A stretch of DNA of 64,000 nucleotides from Erysipelothrix sp. HDW6C. Lineage in GTDB: Bacteria; Bacillota_I; Bacilli_A; Erysipelotrichales; Erysipelotrichaceae. The notes under the pieces are model-generated. The model did not search any database. It worked only from the letters and a program-made list of their open reading frames with translations, and was not told where the DNA came from. The translations under genes were made by a program, and so were the position numbers. Positions 51,338-59,930 of this stretch are shown here, piece after piece. The stretch covers positions 868,001 through 932,000 of the forward strand of contig NZ_CP049861.1 of the NCBI RefSeq assembly GCF_011299615.1, in the 5' to 3' direction. Within the stretch, counting starts at the first letter, position 1. Each line of letters begins with the position of its first letter.

Positions 51338-52083
51338 TATTTCCAGTAGATTATTTTTGATTCAGCAAACTCTGCGATGTAGTACAGAATGAGTCCCAAG
51401 AAGGACAAGATAATAACAGAACTTAAGATGATTTTAATATCATACATTTCACTACCGTAGGTTAGCAGATAACCAAGACCTGCTTGAGCACCCATCATTT
51501 CACCAATGACTGCTCCGGTCATCCCTTGTGTAACAGATACCTTAATACCACTTAAGATTGCTGTTAAGGAGTAAGGAAGTTCAATGTGGATAAATCGCTG
51601 CCATTTGTTGCCATTTAAGACAGTCATGAAGTCGACATAGTTTTGATCAATATTCTTGATGGTGGTGCTTTGTGCAACCATGACAGGAAAGGAAACAACC
51701 AAGATTACAAGTGCAATCTTCGATGTAAGTCCCAACCCAAACCAGAGAATAAAGAGCGGCGCCAACGAAATCTTCGGTGCAATTTGAATGATGAGAATGA
51801 TTGGCATCAAGAGCCGCTCAACAACAGTTGATTTGGCAATGAGGTATCCGAGAACAATTCCAAGAAGGATACCATAGAAGGTACCAATGAGAATTTCACG
51901 TAGCGTTGTAAAAATATGATGCCAGAGATTCCCAGTTTGAAAACTTGTTATCATATGCTGCCCAAGCTCAAGGGGGCTTGGAAGAATGTAGCTTGGAATC
52001 GCCAACACTGACGAAGCTCCTTGCCATAATGCAAGAATCACAACAAGCAAGATTAAAGGTCGTAGTACTCGTTTTTTATTCAT
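51337..52083 (-). CDS. ABC permease 2 of NMT1-type importer
   Basis: 248 residues, about six helices, same family as the permease at 53.1-53.9 kb (nitrate/sulfonate/HMP type; IDQNYVDFMTVLNGNKWQRFIHIELPYSLT is the EAA loop). Last gene of the four-gene importer. ATG 52083 has GGAGG; the longer frame overlaps the binding-protein gene. The overlap with that gene's end is 8 nt. Confidence 0.88.
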   Translation of the reverse strand: MNKKRVLRPLILLVVILALWQGASSVLAIPSYILPSPLELGQHMITSFQTGNLWHHIFTTLREILIGTFYGILLGIVLGYLIAKSTVVERLLMPIILIIQIAPKISLAPLFILWFGLGLTSKIALVILVVSFPVMVAQSTTIKNIDQNYVDFMTVLNGNKWQRFIHIELPYSLTAILSGIKVSVTQGMTGAVIGEMMGAQAGLGYLLTYGSEMYDIKIILSSVIILSFLGLILYYIAEFAESKIIYWK

Positions 52084-53086
52084 GTGGGCCTCCGTTTGGT
52101 GTAATGAGATCGTAAACATCATAAGGCTCTTTAATTAGTTTGAACTGGTAAAGGTTATTGATAAACTCTGTGTAGCGTTCAGGATTGTTGTAGCCAAATC
52201 CATATTGAGCCGTATCATCACTTTGCCAAAGACCGTTAACATAAGCATCTTCAATGATTGTTACAAACTTTTCGCGACCACTTTTGGCGTTGGGCGCATA
52301 GTTATCAATTGCAATATCAACGGCTTCTTCTAAGTTCCCATTAATAATATAAGCAAGAGATTGGTTCAAAGCAGCGGTGAACCCGTCGACAATTTCAGGA
52401 TTTTCATTGAGGAAATCATCGGAGACAATCACAACATTCCCATATGTCGTGGTAAATTCATTCGATCGAAACTCACTGACAGATTCTCCGTTTGCACGCA
52501 GTTCGTATGTTCGTAACATTGAGAAACTAATTGCATCAACTTGTTCGGTTACAAGCGCATTAACAATTGCTCCGGTTCCGACAATCTTAATATTCACATC
52601 ATCGATGGTTAAACCGTTTTGTTCCAATAAGATTTTTAATTGGATATAGTTTGGACTTCCATAAGATGTAATTGCGATGGTTTTACCTTTTAAGTCACGG
52701 GGATCCTTAATTCCTGAATTGTCTTTAAATATCACCGAACCCAGTCCATTTTGCAGGGTCGTATGAACAATCTTTACAGGAACACCATTGGCACGTCCCA
52801 AAATCACAGGATCAGCGTTTGGAAATCCAAACTCAACATTTCCAGACCCTACATTCTTCACAATTTCAGCAGCAGAGGCATAGTAGAAATTAACGTTGAG
52901 TCCTTGCTCTGCAAAAAAACCTTTTTCTTGGGCAAGATAAAGTGGTGCATAATAAGGAACTGCGGCGCCATCAATTTGAATGTTTACATCGATGAGCCCA
53001 TTGGCATTCTTTGTGTAAGTCTGTTTTTGTGCACTGCATCCCACCAGTAAGAGGGTGATGAGTGCGCTGATAATATACTTTTTCAT
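52076..53086 (-). CDS. ABC substrate-binding lipoprotein, NMT1/THI5-like
   Basis: 336 residues. Lipobox LLVGCSA (Cys near 17) and an NMT1/SsuA-type domain (VNIQIDGAAVPYYAPLYLAQEKGFFAEQGLNV, VEFGFPNADPVILGRANGVPV, GKTIAITSYGSPNYIQL). Ligand could be a pyrimidine, riboflavin-like or sulfonate compound. The LDWxPNTN opening of the thiamine-precursor paralogue at 32.2 kb is absent, so the substrate should differ. ATG 53086 preferred over the GTG at 53092 because of spacing. Confidence 0.88.
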   Translation of the reverse strand: MKKYIISALITLLLVGCSAQKQTYTKNANGLIDVNIQIDGAAVPYYAPLYLAQEKGFFAEQGLNVNFYYASAAEIVKNVGSGNVEFGFPNADPVILGRANGVPVKIVHTTLQNGLGSVIFKDNSGIKDPRDLKGKTIAITSYGSPNYIQLKILLEQNGLTIDDVNIKIVGTGAIVNALVTEQVDAISFSMLRTYELRANGESVSEFRSNEFTTTYGNVVIVSDDFLNENPEIVDGFTAALNQSLAYIINGNLEEAVDIAIDNYAPNAKSGREKFVTIIEDAYVNGLWQSDDTAQYGFGYNNPERYTEFINNLYQFKLIKEPYDVYDLITPNGGPHE

Positions 53087-53092
53087 AAGCAC

Positions 53093-53860
53093 CTACTTCC
53101 AGAAAATGAGTTTCTTCTCGAAGAACTCAATAATTTGATAAAGAACAACACCCAAGACAATTGTAATTACAATCCCACTGATAAGTAGCGGAGTATTGAA
53201 TGTCGATGAGGCAAACGATTGAATGTATCCCAATCCAAGTTGTCCCGACATCCATTCTGCCACCGTTGCGCCAATAATTGCTTGTACAATCGCAATTTTA
53301 AGTGAAGCAAAGACATCAGGAAGAATGTAAGGAATCTCTAAATCGATGATGGTTCGCTTGTGTTCAGCTTTCACGACCGTCAATAAATCATAATACGATC
53401 GGGGAATGCTTCTTAACGCCGATTCCACACCAATTATGATTGGGAAGACAACCATTGAGAACACAACGATGATTTTGGATGTCATTCCCAAGCCGAACCA
53501 AACAATAAAGAGTGGTACTAGAGCAATTTTCGGTGCGACTTGTAAGAAAACTAAAAATGGCTTAAAAAGGTCACTGAGGAACTCTGATTTATAAAGTGCA
53601 TAGGCAATTGCACATCCCGCCAAGACACCGATTATGAATCCAAGTAAGACTTCATAAAGTGTAATGCCGATATGAATCCAGATATCTCCTGATGTAAATT
53701 GATAGATGGTTTCTTGAAGTACGCTTCCTGGCGCGGGAAGCATGAAGTGAGGAACATTAAAGAATTGCACATAAAGCTGCCAAATAAGTGCAAACACGCT
53801 GAGGGAAATGATGGTATTAACCACGGGATGTTTGAGATAAGGTTGTTTAACTGTTTTCAT
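53093..53860 (-). CDS. ABC permease 1 of NMT1-type importer
   Basis: 255 residues, about six helices, BPD_transp_1 family (SALRSIPRSYYDLLTVVKAEHKRTIIDLEIPYILP is the coupling loop; PKIALVPLFIVWFGLGMTSKI is a family hallmark). Two different permeases in one operon suggest a heterodimeric channel, unlike the single-permease ThiXYZ importer elsewhere in the window. It overlaps the ATPase gene by 14 nt. Confidence 0.88.
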   Translation of the reverse strand: MKTVKQPYLKHPVVNTIISLSVFALIWQLYVQFFNVPHFMLPAPGSVLQETIYQFTSGDIWIHIGITLYEVLLGFIIGVLAGCAIAYALYKSEFLSDLFKPFLVFLQVAPKIALVPLFIVWFGLGMTSKIIVVFSMVVFPIIIGVESALRSIPRSYYDLLTVVKAEHKRTIIDLEIPYILPDVFASLKIAIVQAIIGATVAEWMSGQLGLGYIQSFASSTFNTPLLISGIVITIVLGVVLYQIIEFFEKKLIFWK

Positions 53861-54608
53861 TGAGGAGACCTCTTAATTGCTTAGTATATTCGATAAAGCG
53901 CGGATCTGTTTTTAATTCAAGCGTACGCTCGCTCGGTAAATCAATTGCTACGACTTCCTTAATTTGACCTGGGCGTGCGGACATGACGATGACTTTCGAT
54001 GAGAGAAAAACAGCCTCTTCGATATCATGGGTTACAAACATAACGGTCATTTTCTCCTCGCGTGTTATTTTTGCGAGTTCAAGATTTAAGGTATCCCGTG
54101 TAATAGCGTCTAATGCACCAAAAGGTTCGTCCATCAATAGCAACTTAGGATTGTAAGAAAGGGAGCGCACAATTGAGACTCGTTGACGCATTCCGCCTGA
54201 CAGTTCTTTAGGCAATGCATTCTTGAATTTACTCAATCCAGTTTTCTCAAGAAGTGCATCGACGTAGCGAAGGTGTTTTTCGTTCTCTAATTTTTTGACT
54301 TTTAAAGGAAATGTTGCATTTTGGTATACGGTCTTCCATGGAAATAAGACCGAATCTTGAAACACAAAACCTATATTCTCATCAATAGGGCCCTCTGTGT
54401 TGTAAGTAATTGTCCCATTATCATACGTTTCAAGCTTTGAGACAATGCGTAGGAGCGTTGACTTACCACACCCTGAAGGTCCAATGATGGATACAAACTC
54501 ATTCTCATATACGGATAAATTAATATCCTCTAATGCGGTAACCTTTTCATTAGCTTGGCTAACAAAAGTTTTATTCAATTTCTCTACAGAAACAACTGGT
54601 TTATTCAT
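53847..54608 (-). CDS. ABC ATPase of NMT1-type importer
   Basis: 253 residues. Walker A GPSGCGKS, signature LSGGMRQRVSIVRSL, Walker B LLLMDEPFGALD, all typical of the nitrate/taurine/HMP ATPase group. First gene of the importer operon, 17 nt downstream of the PucR regulator gene, so probably co-transcribed with it. Ribosome binding site AAGGAGAAG. Confidence 0.9.
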   Translation of the reverse strand: MNKPVVSVEKLNKTFVSQANEKVTALEDINLSVYENEFVSIIGPSGCGKSTLLRIVSKLETYDNGTITYNTEGPIDENIGFVFQDSVLFPWKTVYQNATFPLKVKKLENEKHLRYVDALLEKTGLSKFKNALPKELSGGMRQRVSIVRSLSYNPKLLLMDEPFGALDAITRDTLNLELAKITREEKMTVMFVTHDIEEAVFLSSKVIVMSARPGQIKEVVAIDLPSERTLELKTDPRFIEYTKQLRGLLNENS

Positions 54609-54625
54609 CTTCTTCTCCTTATTAA

Positions 54626-55807
54626 TTAACGATTATATTCTGCAAGTGTTGCAAGATATAACTTTATTTTATTCTGTGTGACATTGAGGCTGAGCCCGGT
54701 AATGTTCTCAACCCGTTTGAGGCGATAATTCAAGGTGTTAATATGAATGAACAACTTCTTACTCGTCTCAACAAGATGTTCGTTGCACTTAAAGTAGGTG
54801 TGCAATGTTTCGAATAACATCGTCCCAAATCGAATGGACTGCAATGTATCCGAGATGAAAGAATCCAAGTCTTCACCCATACCCCGATAAATTAGGTAGA
54901 AGAACTCAATATTCTCATACAATTCGATATTGCCGTTGTTTTGATTTGTGCTTGAGAAACTCAAAGCAAACGATGCTTGTTTTTGCAAGCGTGTAATCTT
55001 CGCAATGTTATCAACCTTACTAATTCCAACCGAGACATCATTTGCAAGGCGCGGATGTTGCGAAAATGTTTCCTTAAGCAATGTTGAAACATCCAATGCT
55101 TCAAGTTGCTGGCGATCCCCTATAATGACGGTTGTAAAACTATTGAGTTGTCGTACAAACAAGAACTCTGTCAGAGCCCCTGATTGAATCAAATTGTTGT
55201 ATAACAATTGAATGACTTTGAAGAGTTCATTGAAGTTGGCATTGATTCGATTGTCATTGGGTGCATTGACGAAATGAATGTCAATGACACGGCAATCAAG
55301 TTCTAAGATATCAATGTCGTAGGACTTAAATGAATCAATGATAATATCATCAAATACCCCTTGTTTTAGGATGATATTGTAAGCTGCGCGTTCTCGGAAG
55401 TCATTGTATTCCTTTATGTTGTAGAGCATAGCATTGATATAGTTCATGATATCGAGGTATGTTACTTCAACAGGAATAATGAAAACGGGAAACTTCAGTT
55501 CATAGAGAACCTCAATCAGTTCTGGACTCAGAAAGAAATCAGCGGTTGTTGGTTTAATTGCCAAACATGGGATGTTTAACGTACGCATCAATTTTACAAG
55601 CGTAATCTGCGCATCAAGTTGTGCTGGAAATGTTGTTGCACTCGTTAGTAGAAATTCACCACCGGTTGCCCAAACATCGATATTTACAGACTCCATGACA
55701 GTTACCGATGTAATTGAAATACGATCTAAGTTATCCAATCCTTCGTTGATAAGCCGAATGTCAAAGCGCTTATGAATTGAGCGGTATATCTCTTTAAGAC
55801 TGATCAA
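54626..55807 (-). CDS. PucR family transcriptional regulator
   Basis: About 393 residues: N-terminal PucR ligand domain (1-125; VTVMESVNIDVWATGGEFLLTSATTF is characteristic), a GGDEF-like middle, and a C-terminal helix-turn-helix (about 330-385; LVETSKKLFIHINTLNYRLKRVENITGL). PucR proteins control purine or other nitrogen-compound catabolism. The flanking importer, MFS carrier and uridine phosphorylase fit a nucleobase/nucleoside regulon. The AGGAGG site is 6 nt before TTG 55807 but only 1 nt before GTG 55813, so a TTG start is proposed. Confidence 0.88.
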   Translation of the reverse strand: MISLKEIYRSIHKRFDIRLINEGLDNLDRISITSVTVMESVNIDVWATGGEFLLTSATTFPAQLDAQITLVKLMRTLNIPCLAIKPTTADFFLSPELIEVLYELKFPVFIIPVEVTYLDIMNYINAMLYNIKEYNDFRERAAYNIILKQGVFDDIIIDSFKSYDIDILELDCRVIDIHFVNAPNDNRINANFNELFKVIQLLYNNLIQSGALTEFLFVRQLNSFTTVIIGDRQQLEALDVSTLLKETFSQHPRLANDVSVGISKVDNIAKITRLQKQASFALSFSSTNQNNGNIELYENIEFFYLIYRGMGEDLDSFISDTLQSIRFGTMLFETLHTYFKCNEHLVETSKKLFIHINTLNYRLKRVENITGLSLNVTQNKIKLYLATLAEYNR

Positions 55808-55824
55808 ATCCACACCTCCTCTTG

Positions 55825-55838
55825 TGTGAGCGCTTACC
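55825..55838. promoter_or_regulatory. cre-like palindrome 1 (divergent region)
   Basis: TGTGAGCGCTTACC, containing the palindrome GTGAGCGCTTAC and matching the cre consensus with two deviations. It lies between the PucR gene and the MFS gene. Confidence 0.5.
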
Positions 55839-55859
55839 TATACAAAATCATTATAGAGA

Positions 55860-55873
55860 GTGAAACGCTTACA
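55860..55873. promoter_or_regulatory. cre-like half palindrome 2 (divergent region)
   Basis: GTGAAACGCTTACA, sharing the CGCTTAC core with the first site 35 bp away; the left arm is weaker. Both could bind CcpA or another LacI-family protein. A perfect TATAAT (55904-55909) lies downstream. Confidence 0.4.
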
Positions 55874-55991
55874 GACAATTGTGTATTCCAACAAACATTT
55901 TAATATAATATGTGTGTTCGTACAATAGATTCACATCATTTCGTTTGATATATTGTCTCTAACGACAGAAGTTGTCGAAAGGAGAAGTTTT

Positions 55992-57203
55992 ATGAATACA
56001 GATGTTACAGTAAACGAAAACACACGTTACCGTAAAAAAGCACTGTTTAGTTCAATGGCTGGACTTGGATTCCAAAGCATGAGCACGATGATGCTCTCGT
56101 TTGCTTTGAGTTCCATGATCATTGACTTTGGAATTAATGGTGCTGCGGGAGGATTTATCTCAACGATTACAAATATTGGGATGCTCGTTGGGGGGATCAT
56201 CTTCGGTACACTTGCAGATAAATACGGTCGTATTAAGATATTCGTCATTACCATTGCGATTTTCTCGATTGCAACGGGAATGATGGCATTCGCAACAAAT
56301 ATTACGATGGTCTACTTCTTACGATTCTTAGTTGGAGTTGGTGGTGGTGGGGAATACGGTGTCGTAATGTCACTTGTTGCTGATGCTTTCCCAGCTGAGA
56401 AACGCGGTCGCATGAATTCCTTTGTCACCATTGCAGGACAAGTGGGAAGTATCGTAGCCGCAGTTGCTGCAGCAATTATCCTTCCTAACTTTGGATGGCA
56501 AGGACTCTTTATTTTTGGAGCAACACCTATTTTACTTGCGATCTACGTTCACTTCACAATGGATGAATCAGAATCATGGAAGCGAGAGCGTGCTCAAGCT
56601 TCTGAAACGAAAGAAAAGATTGGTATTGCTGAACTATTCAAAGAAGGACGTGCAGCAACAACAATAAAACTTACAATCATGGCAATTGCACAGGTGGCTG
56701 GATACTTTGGTCTTATGAACTGGCTGCCTTCAATCTTACAAAAGAAAGCAGATTTAAGTATTTCTGGATCTTCTCTGTGGATGATTGTTACCATTGTAGG
56801 GATGTCACTGGGGATGTTTGTCTTTGGACATGTCATGGATAAATTTGGCGCTAAAAAGGCATATGCTTCTTTCTTGATCGCATCCGCCTTGGCTGTTTAC
56901 CTCTACTCATTCGCTGCGTCTTCAATAACCATTCTTTTGGGTGGTGCAGCGGTAGGGTTCTTCGCAAATGGTATGAATGCTGGATACGGTGCTATCGTAG
57001 GAAATCTATACCCAACACGTATTCGTGCTACAGCCAATAACATTATTTTCAATATCGGTCGGGCAGTTGGGGGTTTCTCATCTGTAGCGATTGGATTCTT
57101 GCTGGATAACTATTCAATTACCTATGCGATGTTATTCCTTTCAAGCTTATATTGTATTTCATTAATTACTGTACTATCATTAAAAGTAGGAAAAGAGGCA
57201 TAA
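55992..57203 (+). CDS. MFS transporter
   Basis: 403 residues, twelve helices. The loop 2-3 motif is GTLADKYGRIKIF, matching the MFS signature GxLaDrxGRrk, and the second-half copy is GHVMDKFGAKKAY. GVGGGGEYGVVMSLVADAFPAEKRGR resembles the sugar/aromatic-acid:proton symporter subgroup. Followed 3 nt later by a nucleoside phosphorylase gene, so a nucleoside is the likeliest cargo. ATG 55992 has AAAGGAG ahead. Confidence 0.88.
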   Translation: MNTDVTVNENTRYRKKALFSSMAGLGFQSMSTMMLSFALSSMIIDFGINGAAGGFISTITNIGMLVGGIIFGTLADKYGRIKIFVITIAIFSIATGMMAFATNITMVYFLRFLVGVGGGGEYGVVMSLVADAFPAEKRGRMNSFVTIAGQVGSIVAAVAAAIILPNFGWQGLFIFGATPILLAIYVHFTMDESESWKRERAQASETKEKIGIAELFKEGRAATTIKLTIMAIAQVAGYFGLMNWLPSILQKKADLSISGSSLWMIVTIVGMSLGMFVFGHVMDKFGAKKAYASFLIASALAVYLYSFAASSITILLGGAAVGFFANGMNAGYGAIVGNLYPTRIRATANNIIFNIGRAVGGFSSVAIGFLLDNYSITYAMLFLSSLYCISLITVLSLKVGKEA

Positions 57204-57206
57204 ATT

Positions 57207-57947
57207 ATGAGCATTCATTTAAAGGGTTTAAAATCAGGAGATTTGGGTGAAGTGACACTCATCGTTGGAGATCCTGGGCGCGTTGATCTCATTGCTTCAT
57301 TATGGGATAACGTTGAGTCAGTCGTTGATACAAGCCGTGAGTTTGTACTTAAAATTGGTGAGTTCAAAGGCCGTCGCGTTTCTGTATGTTCAACAGGTAT
57401 TGGTGTTGGATCGACAGAGATTGCAATTACTGAACTCCTTGAAAATGATGCAAAGATGATAATACGTTGCGGTGGATGTGGTGCTTGGCGCGATGGTATT
57501 GCTCCGGGTGATATCATTTTAAACAGTGGTATGGCCCGCTCAGAAGGCATGTTAAGTGCTTATGTCCCAATGGCGTATCCTGCTGTTGCCGATCCATTGC
57601 TACTTGCAAAAATACACAACTCCCTATTAAATACTACAAATAAGGTTCATGTCGGTATTGGTCTTACATCAGAGACCTATTACCATGGACAAGGACGTAC
57701 ACCATCAATTCAAACACGTTTCGCAACACCGAAATTGATTGAATATTGGGAACCACGTGGCATTTTAAACTGTGAAATGGAAACGGCAGTTCTTTACATA
57801 CTCGGCTCGCTCTATAATATCCCAGTTGCAAACTGCCTTGTCGTACACGTAAGTCGCTCTAATGAAAAATGGACAAGTGATGAAGATTATCAACGACTCC
57901 ATAAAGCAGCAGCTGAACGTGTCTTGGTCGCAGCACTCAATCTTTAA
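57207..57947 (+). CDS. Nucleoside phosphorylase (uridine phosphorylase-like)
   Basis: 246 residues of the PNP/UDP family. Phosphate-binding GDPGR near 22-26, STGIGVGSTEIAI, and the ribose-binding ILNCEMETAVLY motif. It cleaves a nucleoside with phosphate to base plus ribose-1-phosphate; uridine is favoured by overall resemblance to Udp but purine nucleosides are not excluded. Directly downstream of the MFS gene, ending at a terminator. Confidence 0.88.
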   Translation: MSIHLKGLKSGDLGEVTLIVGDPGRVDLIASLWDNVESVVDTSREFVLKIGEFKGRRVSVCSTGIGVGSTEIAITELLENDAKMIIRCGGCGAWRDGIAPGDIILNSGMARSEGMLSAYVPMAYPAVADPLLLAKIHNSLLNTTNKVHVGIGLTSETYYHGQGRTPSIQTRFATPKLIEYWEPRGILNCEMETAVLYILGSLYNIPVANCLVVHVSRSNEKWTSDEDYQRLHKAAAERVLVAALNL

Positions 57948-57950
57948 AGT

Positions 57951-57975
57951 GAAGAAGGCTAACAGCCTTCTTTTC
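57951..57975 (+). terminator. Rho-independent terminator
   Basis: 8-bp perfect stem AGAAGGCT / AGCCTTCT with a 3-nt loop, then TTTTC. Confidence 0.85.
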
Positions 57976-58038
57976 TATACAGTGCCTGCGAAAATATGGT
58001 ATTATTAGAATTAGAAAAATTGAGTGGAGTGACAGAAG

Positions 58039-59046
58039 ATGACAAAAACAATCGTTCCAAAAGGGTATGTTTCAACCTTGGGAAACTATGAAACACAAAC
58101 GGCAATCGGATTTATCAAACGATGCTTCGAAGAAGCATTAACAGGTAGTTTGAAACTTAAACGTGTTTCAGCGCCGCTGTTTGTAGCAAGAAACTCGGGA
58201 TTGAATGATGATCTCAGCGGTGTTGAGCGTCCTGTACGTTTTGATATTCCCGCACTTGACGGGGATGAGGGTGAAGTCGTACATTCACTTGCGAAATGGA
58301 AACGTATGGCCTTGCATGATTATGACTTCCGTGTTGGTAATGGTCTTTATACTGATATGAACGCCATTCGCCGCGATGAAGAATTGGATAATTTACATTC
58401 GATTTATGTAGACCAATGGGACTGGGAGCGCGTGATTACCGCTGAACAGCGCACGGATACGTATCTTAAGGAAACAGTCAAAGGACTCGTCAATGCAATT
58501 GCTGAGACATCCAGCCGTTTGCATACAAAATATCCCGATGTAAACGTCACAATTGATCCAAGAGTCTCGTTTGTGACCAGTCAGGAACTGGAAGACCTGT
58601 ATCCGACATTGACCGCCAAAGAGCGTGAAAATGCCTATGTCAAAGAACACCCGACAACATTCATCACCCAAATCGGAGATGTATTAAACAGTGGCGAACG
58701 ACACGACGGTCGAGCACCGGATTATGATGATTGGTCCCTCAATGGCGACTTGCTCTTTTGGCATGAACCCTTGCAATGTGCGATGGAATTATCAAGTATG
58801 GGAATTCGTGTTGATCGCGATGCCATGCTACGGCAATTAGAACTTGCCAATGCAACCGACCGCCTGGAATATACCTTCCATAAAATGATCGTTGACGAGA
58901 AGCTTCCACTCACTATTGGTGGTGGTATCGGTCAATCCAGAATGTGTATGCTTCTGCTCGGGAAGGCTCACATTGGTGAGGTTCAAGTTTCTCTTTGGGA
59001 TGAAGAGACTCGGAATGCCTGTGCCGGAAGTATCGAACTCTTGTAA
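58039..59046 (+). CDS. asnA: Aspartate--ammonia ligase AsnA
   Basis: 335 residues, the size of ammonia-dependent asparagine synthetase. Recognised by KGYVSTLGNYETQTAIGFIKRCFEEAL-like opening, GLNDDLSGVERPVRFDIP, VVHSLAKWKR, the aspartate-site GLYTDMNAIRRDEELDNLHSIYVDQWDWE, and IGGGIGQSRMCMLLLGK. It makes asparagine from aspartate, ammonia and ATP in the cytoplasm. Single gene with its own hairpin terminator. Confidence 0.97.
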   Translation: MTKTIVPKGYVSTLGNYETQTAIGFIKRCFEEALTGSLKLKRVSAPLFVARNSGLNDDLSGVERPVRFDIPALDGDEGEVVHSLAKWKRMALHDYDFRVGNGLYTDMNAIRRDEELDNLHSIYVDQWDWERVITAEQRTDTYLKETVKGLVNAIAETSSRLHTKYPDVNVTIDPRVSFVTSQELEDLYPTLTAKERENAYVKEHPTTFITQIGDVLNSGERHDGRAPDYDDWSLNGDLLFWHEPLQCAMELSSMGIRVDRDAMLRQLELANATDRLEYTFHKMIVDEKLPLTIGGGIGQSRMCMLLLGKAHIGEVQVSLWDEETRNACAGSIELL

Positions 59047-59050
59047 AAAC

Positions 59051-59087
59051 AAAGCAATTCTTATCTTTTTATGGTGAGAATTGCTTT
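59051..59087 (+). terminator. Hairpin after asnA
   Basis: 11-bp perfect stem AAAGCAATTCT / AGAATTGCTTT (extended by a weaker TA/TG pair) with a T-rich loop; only a short T-tract follows. Confidence 0.65.
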
Positions 59088-59113
59088 ATACAATGTAGAA
59101 AAGAGGTTACGTT

Positions 59114-59560
59114 ATGGTTGAACTAAAAAAGATTGATGAAACCAATTACGTAGAATGTCTTAATCTTAAAGCGTCGGTCGCTGATGAAAACTTTGTTGAT
59201 CCAGTCGCCTGGTCATTGGCAGAAGCTTGGGTTTTAGGAAAAGATTCATGTCCGTTTGCAATCTATGCGGATGGCATAATGGTTGGTTATGTATTTATGT
59301 TCGCACTGAAGGAGAATCCACAAATAATTAATTTCTTGATTGATGATCGGTTCCAAAACATGGGTTATGGTGCACAAGCTGCGCGACTTTGTGTTGATTT
59401 TCTTGTCAAAACGTGCGATGCTCAGCGAATTTCTTTACCGGTCGACCCTGACAATATTGTTGCACAAAAATTATGGAGCAAGGTTGGATTTAGCCTGACA
59501 AAAGATCAGGAGAGTGGATATCATTACATGCGAATGAATACAATGGAAGCCATAGCATAA
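59114..59560 (+). CDS. GNAT N-acetyltransferase
   Basis: 148 residues, GNAT fold. INFLIDDRFQNMGYGAQAARLCVDFL is the acetyl-CoA motif (Q/RxxGxG/A form), followed by RISLPVDPDNIVAQKLWSKVGFSLTK. Resembles spermidine/small-amine acetyltransferases of the short type; substrate unproven. Last gene before tRNA-Val and the AT-rich island. Confidence 0.85.
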   Translation: MVELKKIDETNYVECLNLKASVADENFVDPVAWSLAEAWVLGKDSCPFAIYADGIMVGYVFMFALKENPQIINFLIDDRFQNMGYGAQAARLCVDFLVKTCDAQRISLPVDPDNIVAQKLWSKVGFSLTKDQESGYHYMRMNTMEAIA

Positions 59561-59643
59561 AGGCACATGTCATCATGAAGTTGTTTTGAAATTACACTTA
59601 ACACGATTCGCTTGACATTAACTGCTAATTTCTAATTTTCATA

Positions 59644-59672
59644 TTGAGTTCGTCTATCAAGTATGATATTAT
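59644..59672 (+). promoter_or_regulatory. tRNA promoter
   Basis: TTGAGT (59644-59649), 17-bp spacer, TATTAT (59667-59672), 14 nt before the tRNA 5' end. Confidence 0.65.
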
Positions 59673-59686
59673 AGGTAAGCATAAAT

Positions 59687-59762
59687 GGACCATTAGCTCA
59701 GTTGGGAGAGCGCATCCTTGACGTGGATGAGGTCAGCGGTTCGAGCCCGTTATGGTCCACCA
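59687..59762 (+). tRNA. tRNA-Val (anticodon GAC), CCA encoded
   Basis: Full cloverleaf: acceptor GGACCAT / ATGGTCC, D-arm GCTC..GAGC, anticodon stem CATCC / GGATG with loop TTGACGT (anticodon GAC), T-arm AGCGG-TTCGAGC-CCGTT region, discriminator A and genomic CCA. Reads valine codon GUC (and GUU by wobble). Sits at the boundary to visibly AT-richer sequence, so it is a possible integration target. Confidence 0.93.
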
Positions 59763-59782
59763 TTGATATTGAGTATAAGAAA

Positions 59783-59812
59783 TCACAGTAGCGACTTGGA
59801 AAAGTCGTTTTT
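59783..59812 (+). terminator. tRNA terminator
   Basis: Stem CGACTT / AAGTCG (loop GGAA) followed by TTTTTAT; an outer ATCACA / TGTGAT pairing encloses it. Confidence 0.7.
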
Positions 59813-59930
59813 ATTTGTGATAATTTCTGACTGTTATAATTAAAATTAGATAATGTATGCTAAACTTAATGTATGAATTTATGTTTAAAGAAGTGATTAG
59901 TATTTGATACAACTACAATAGGAGGAAATT

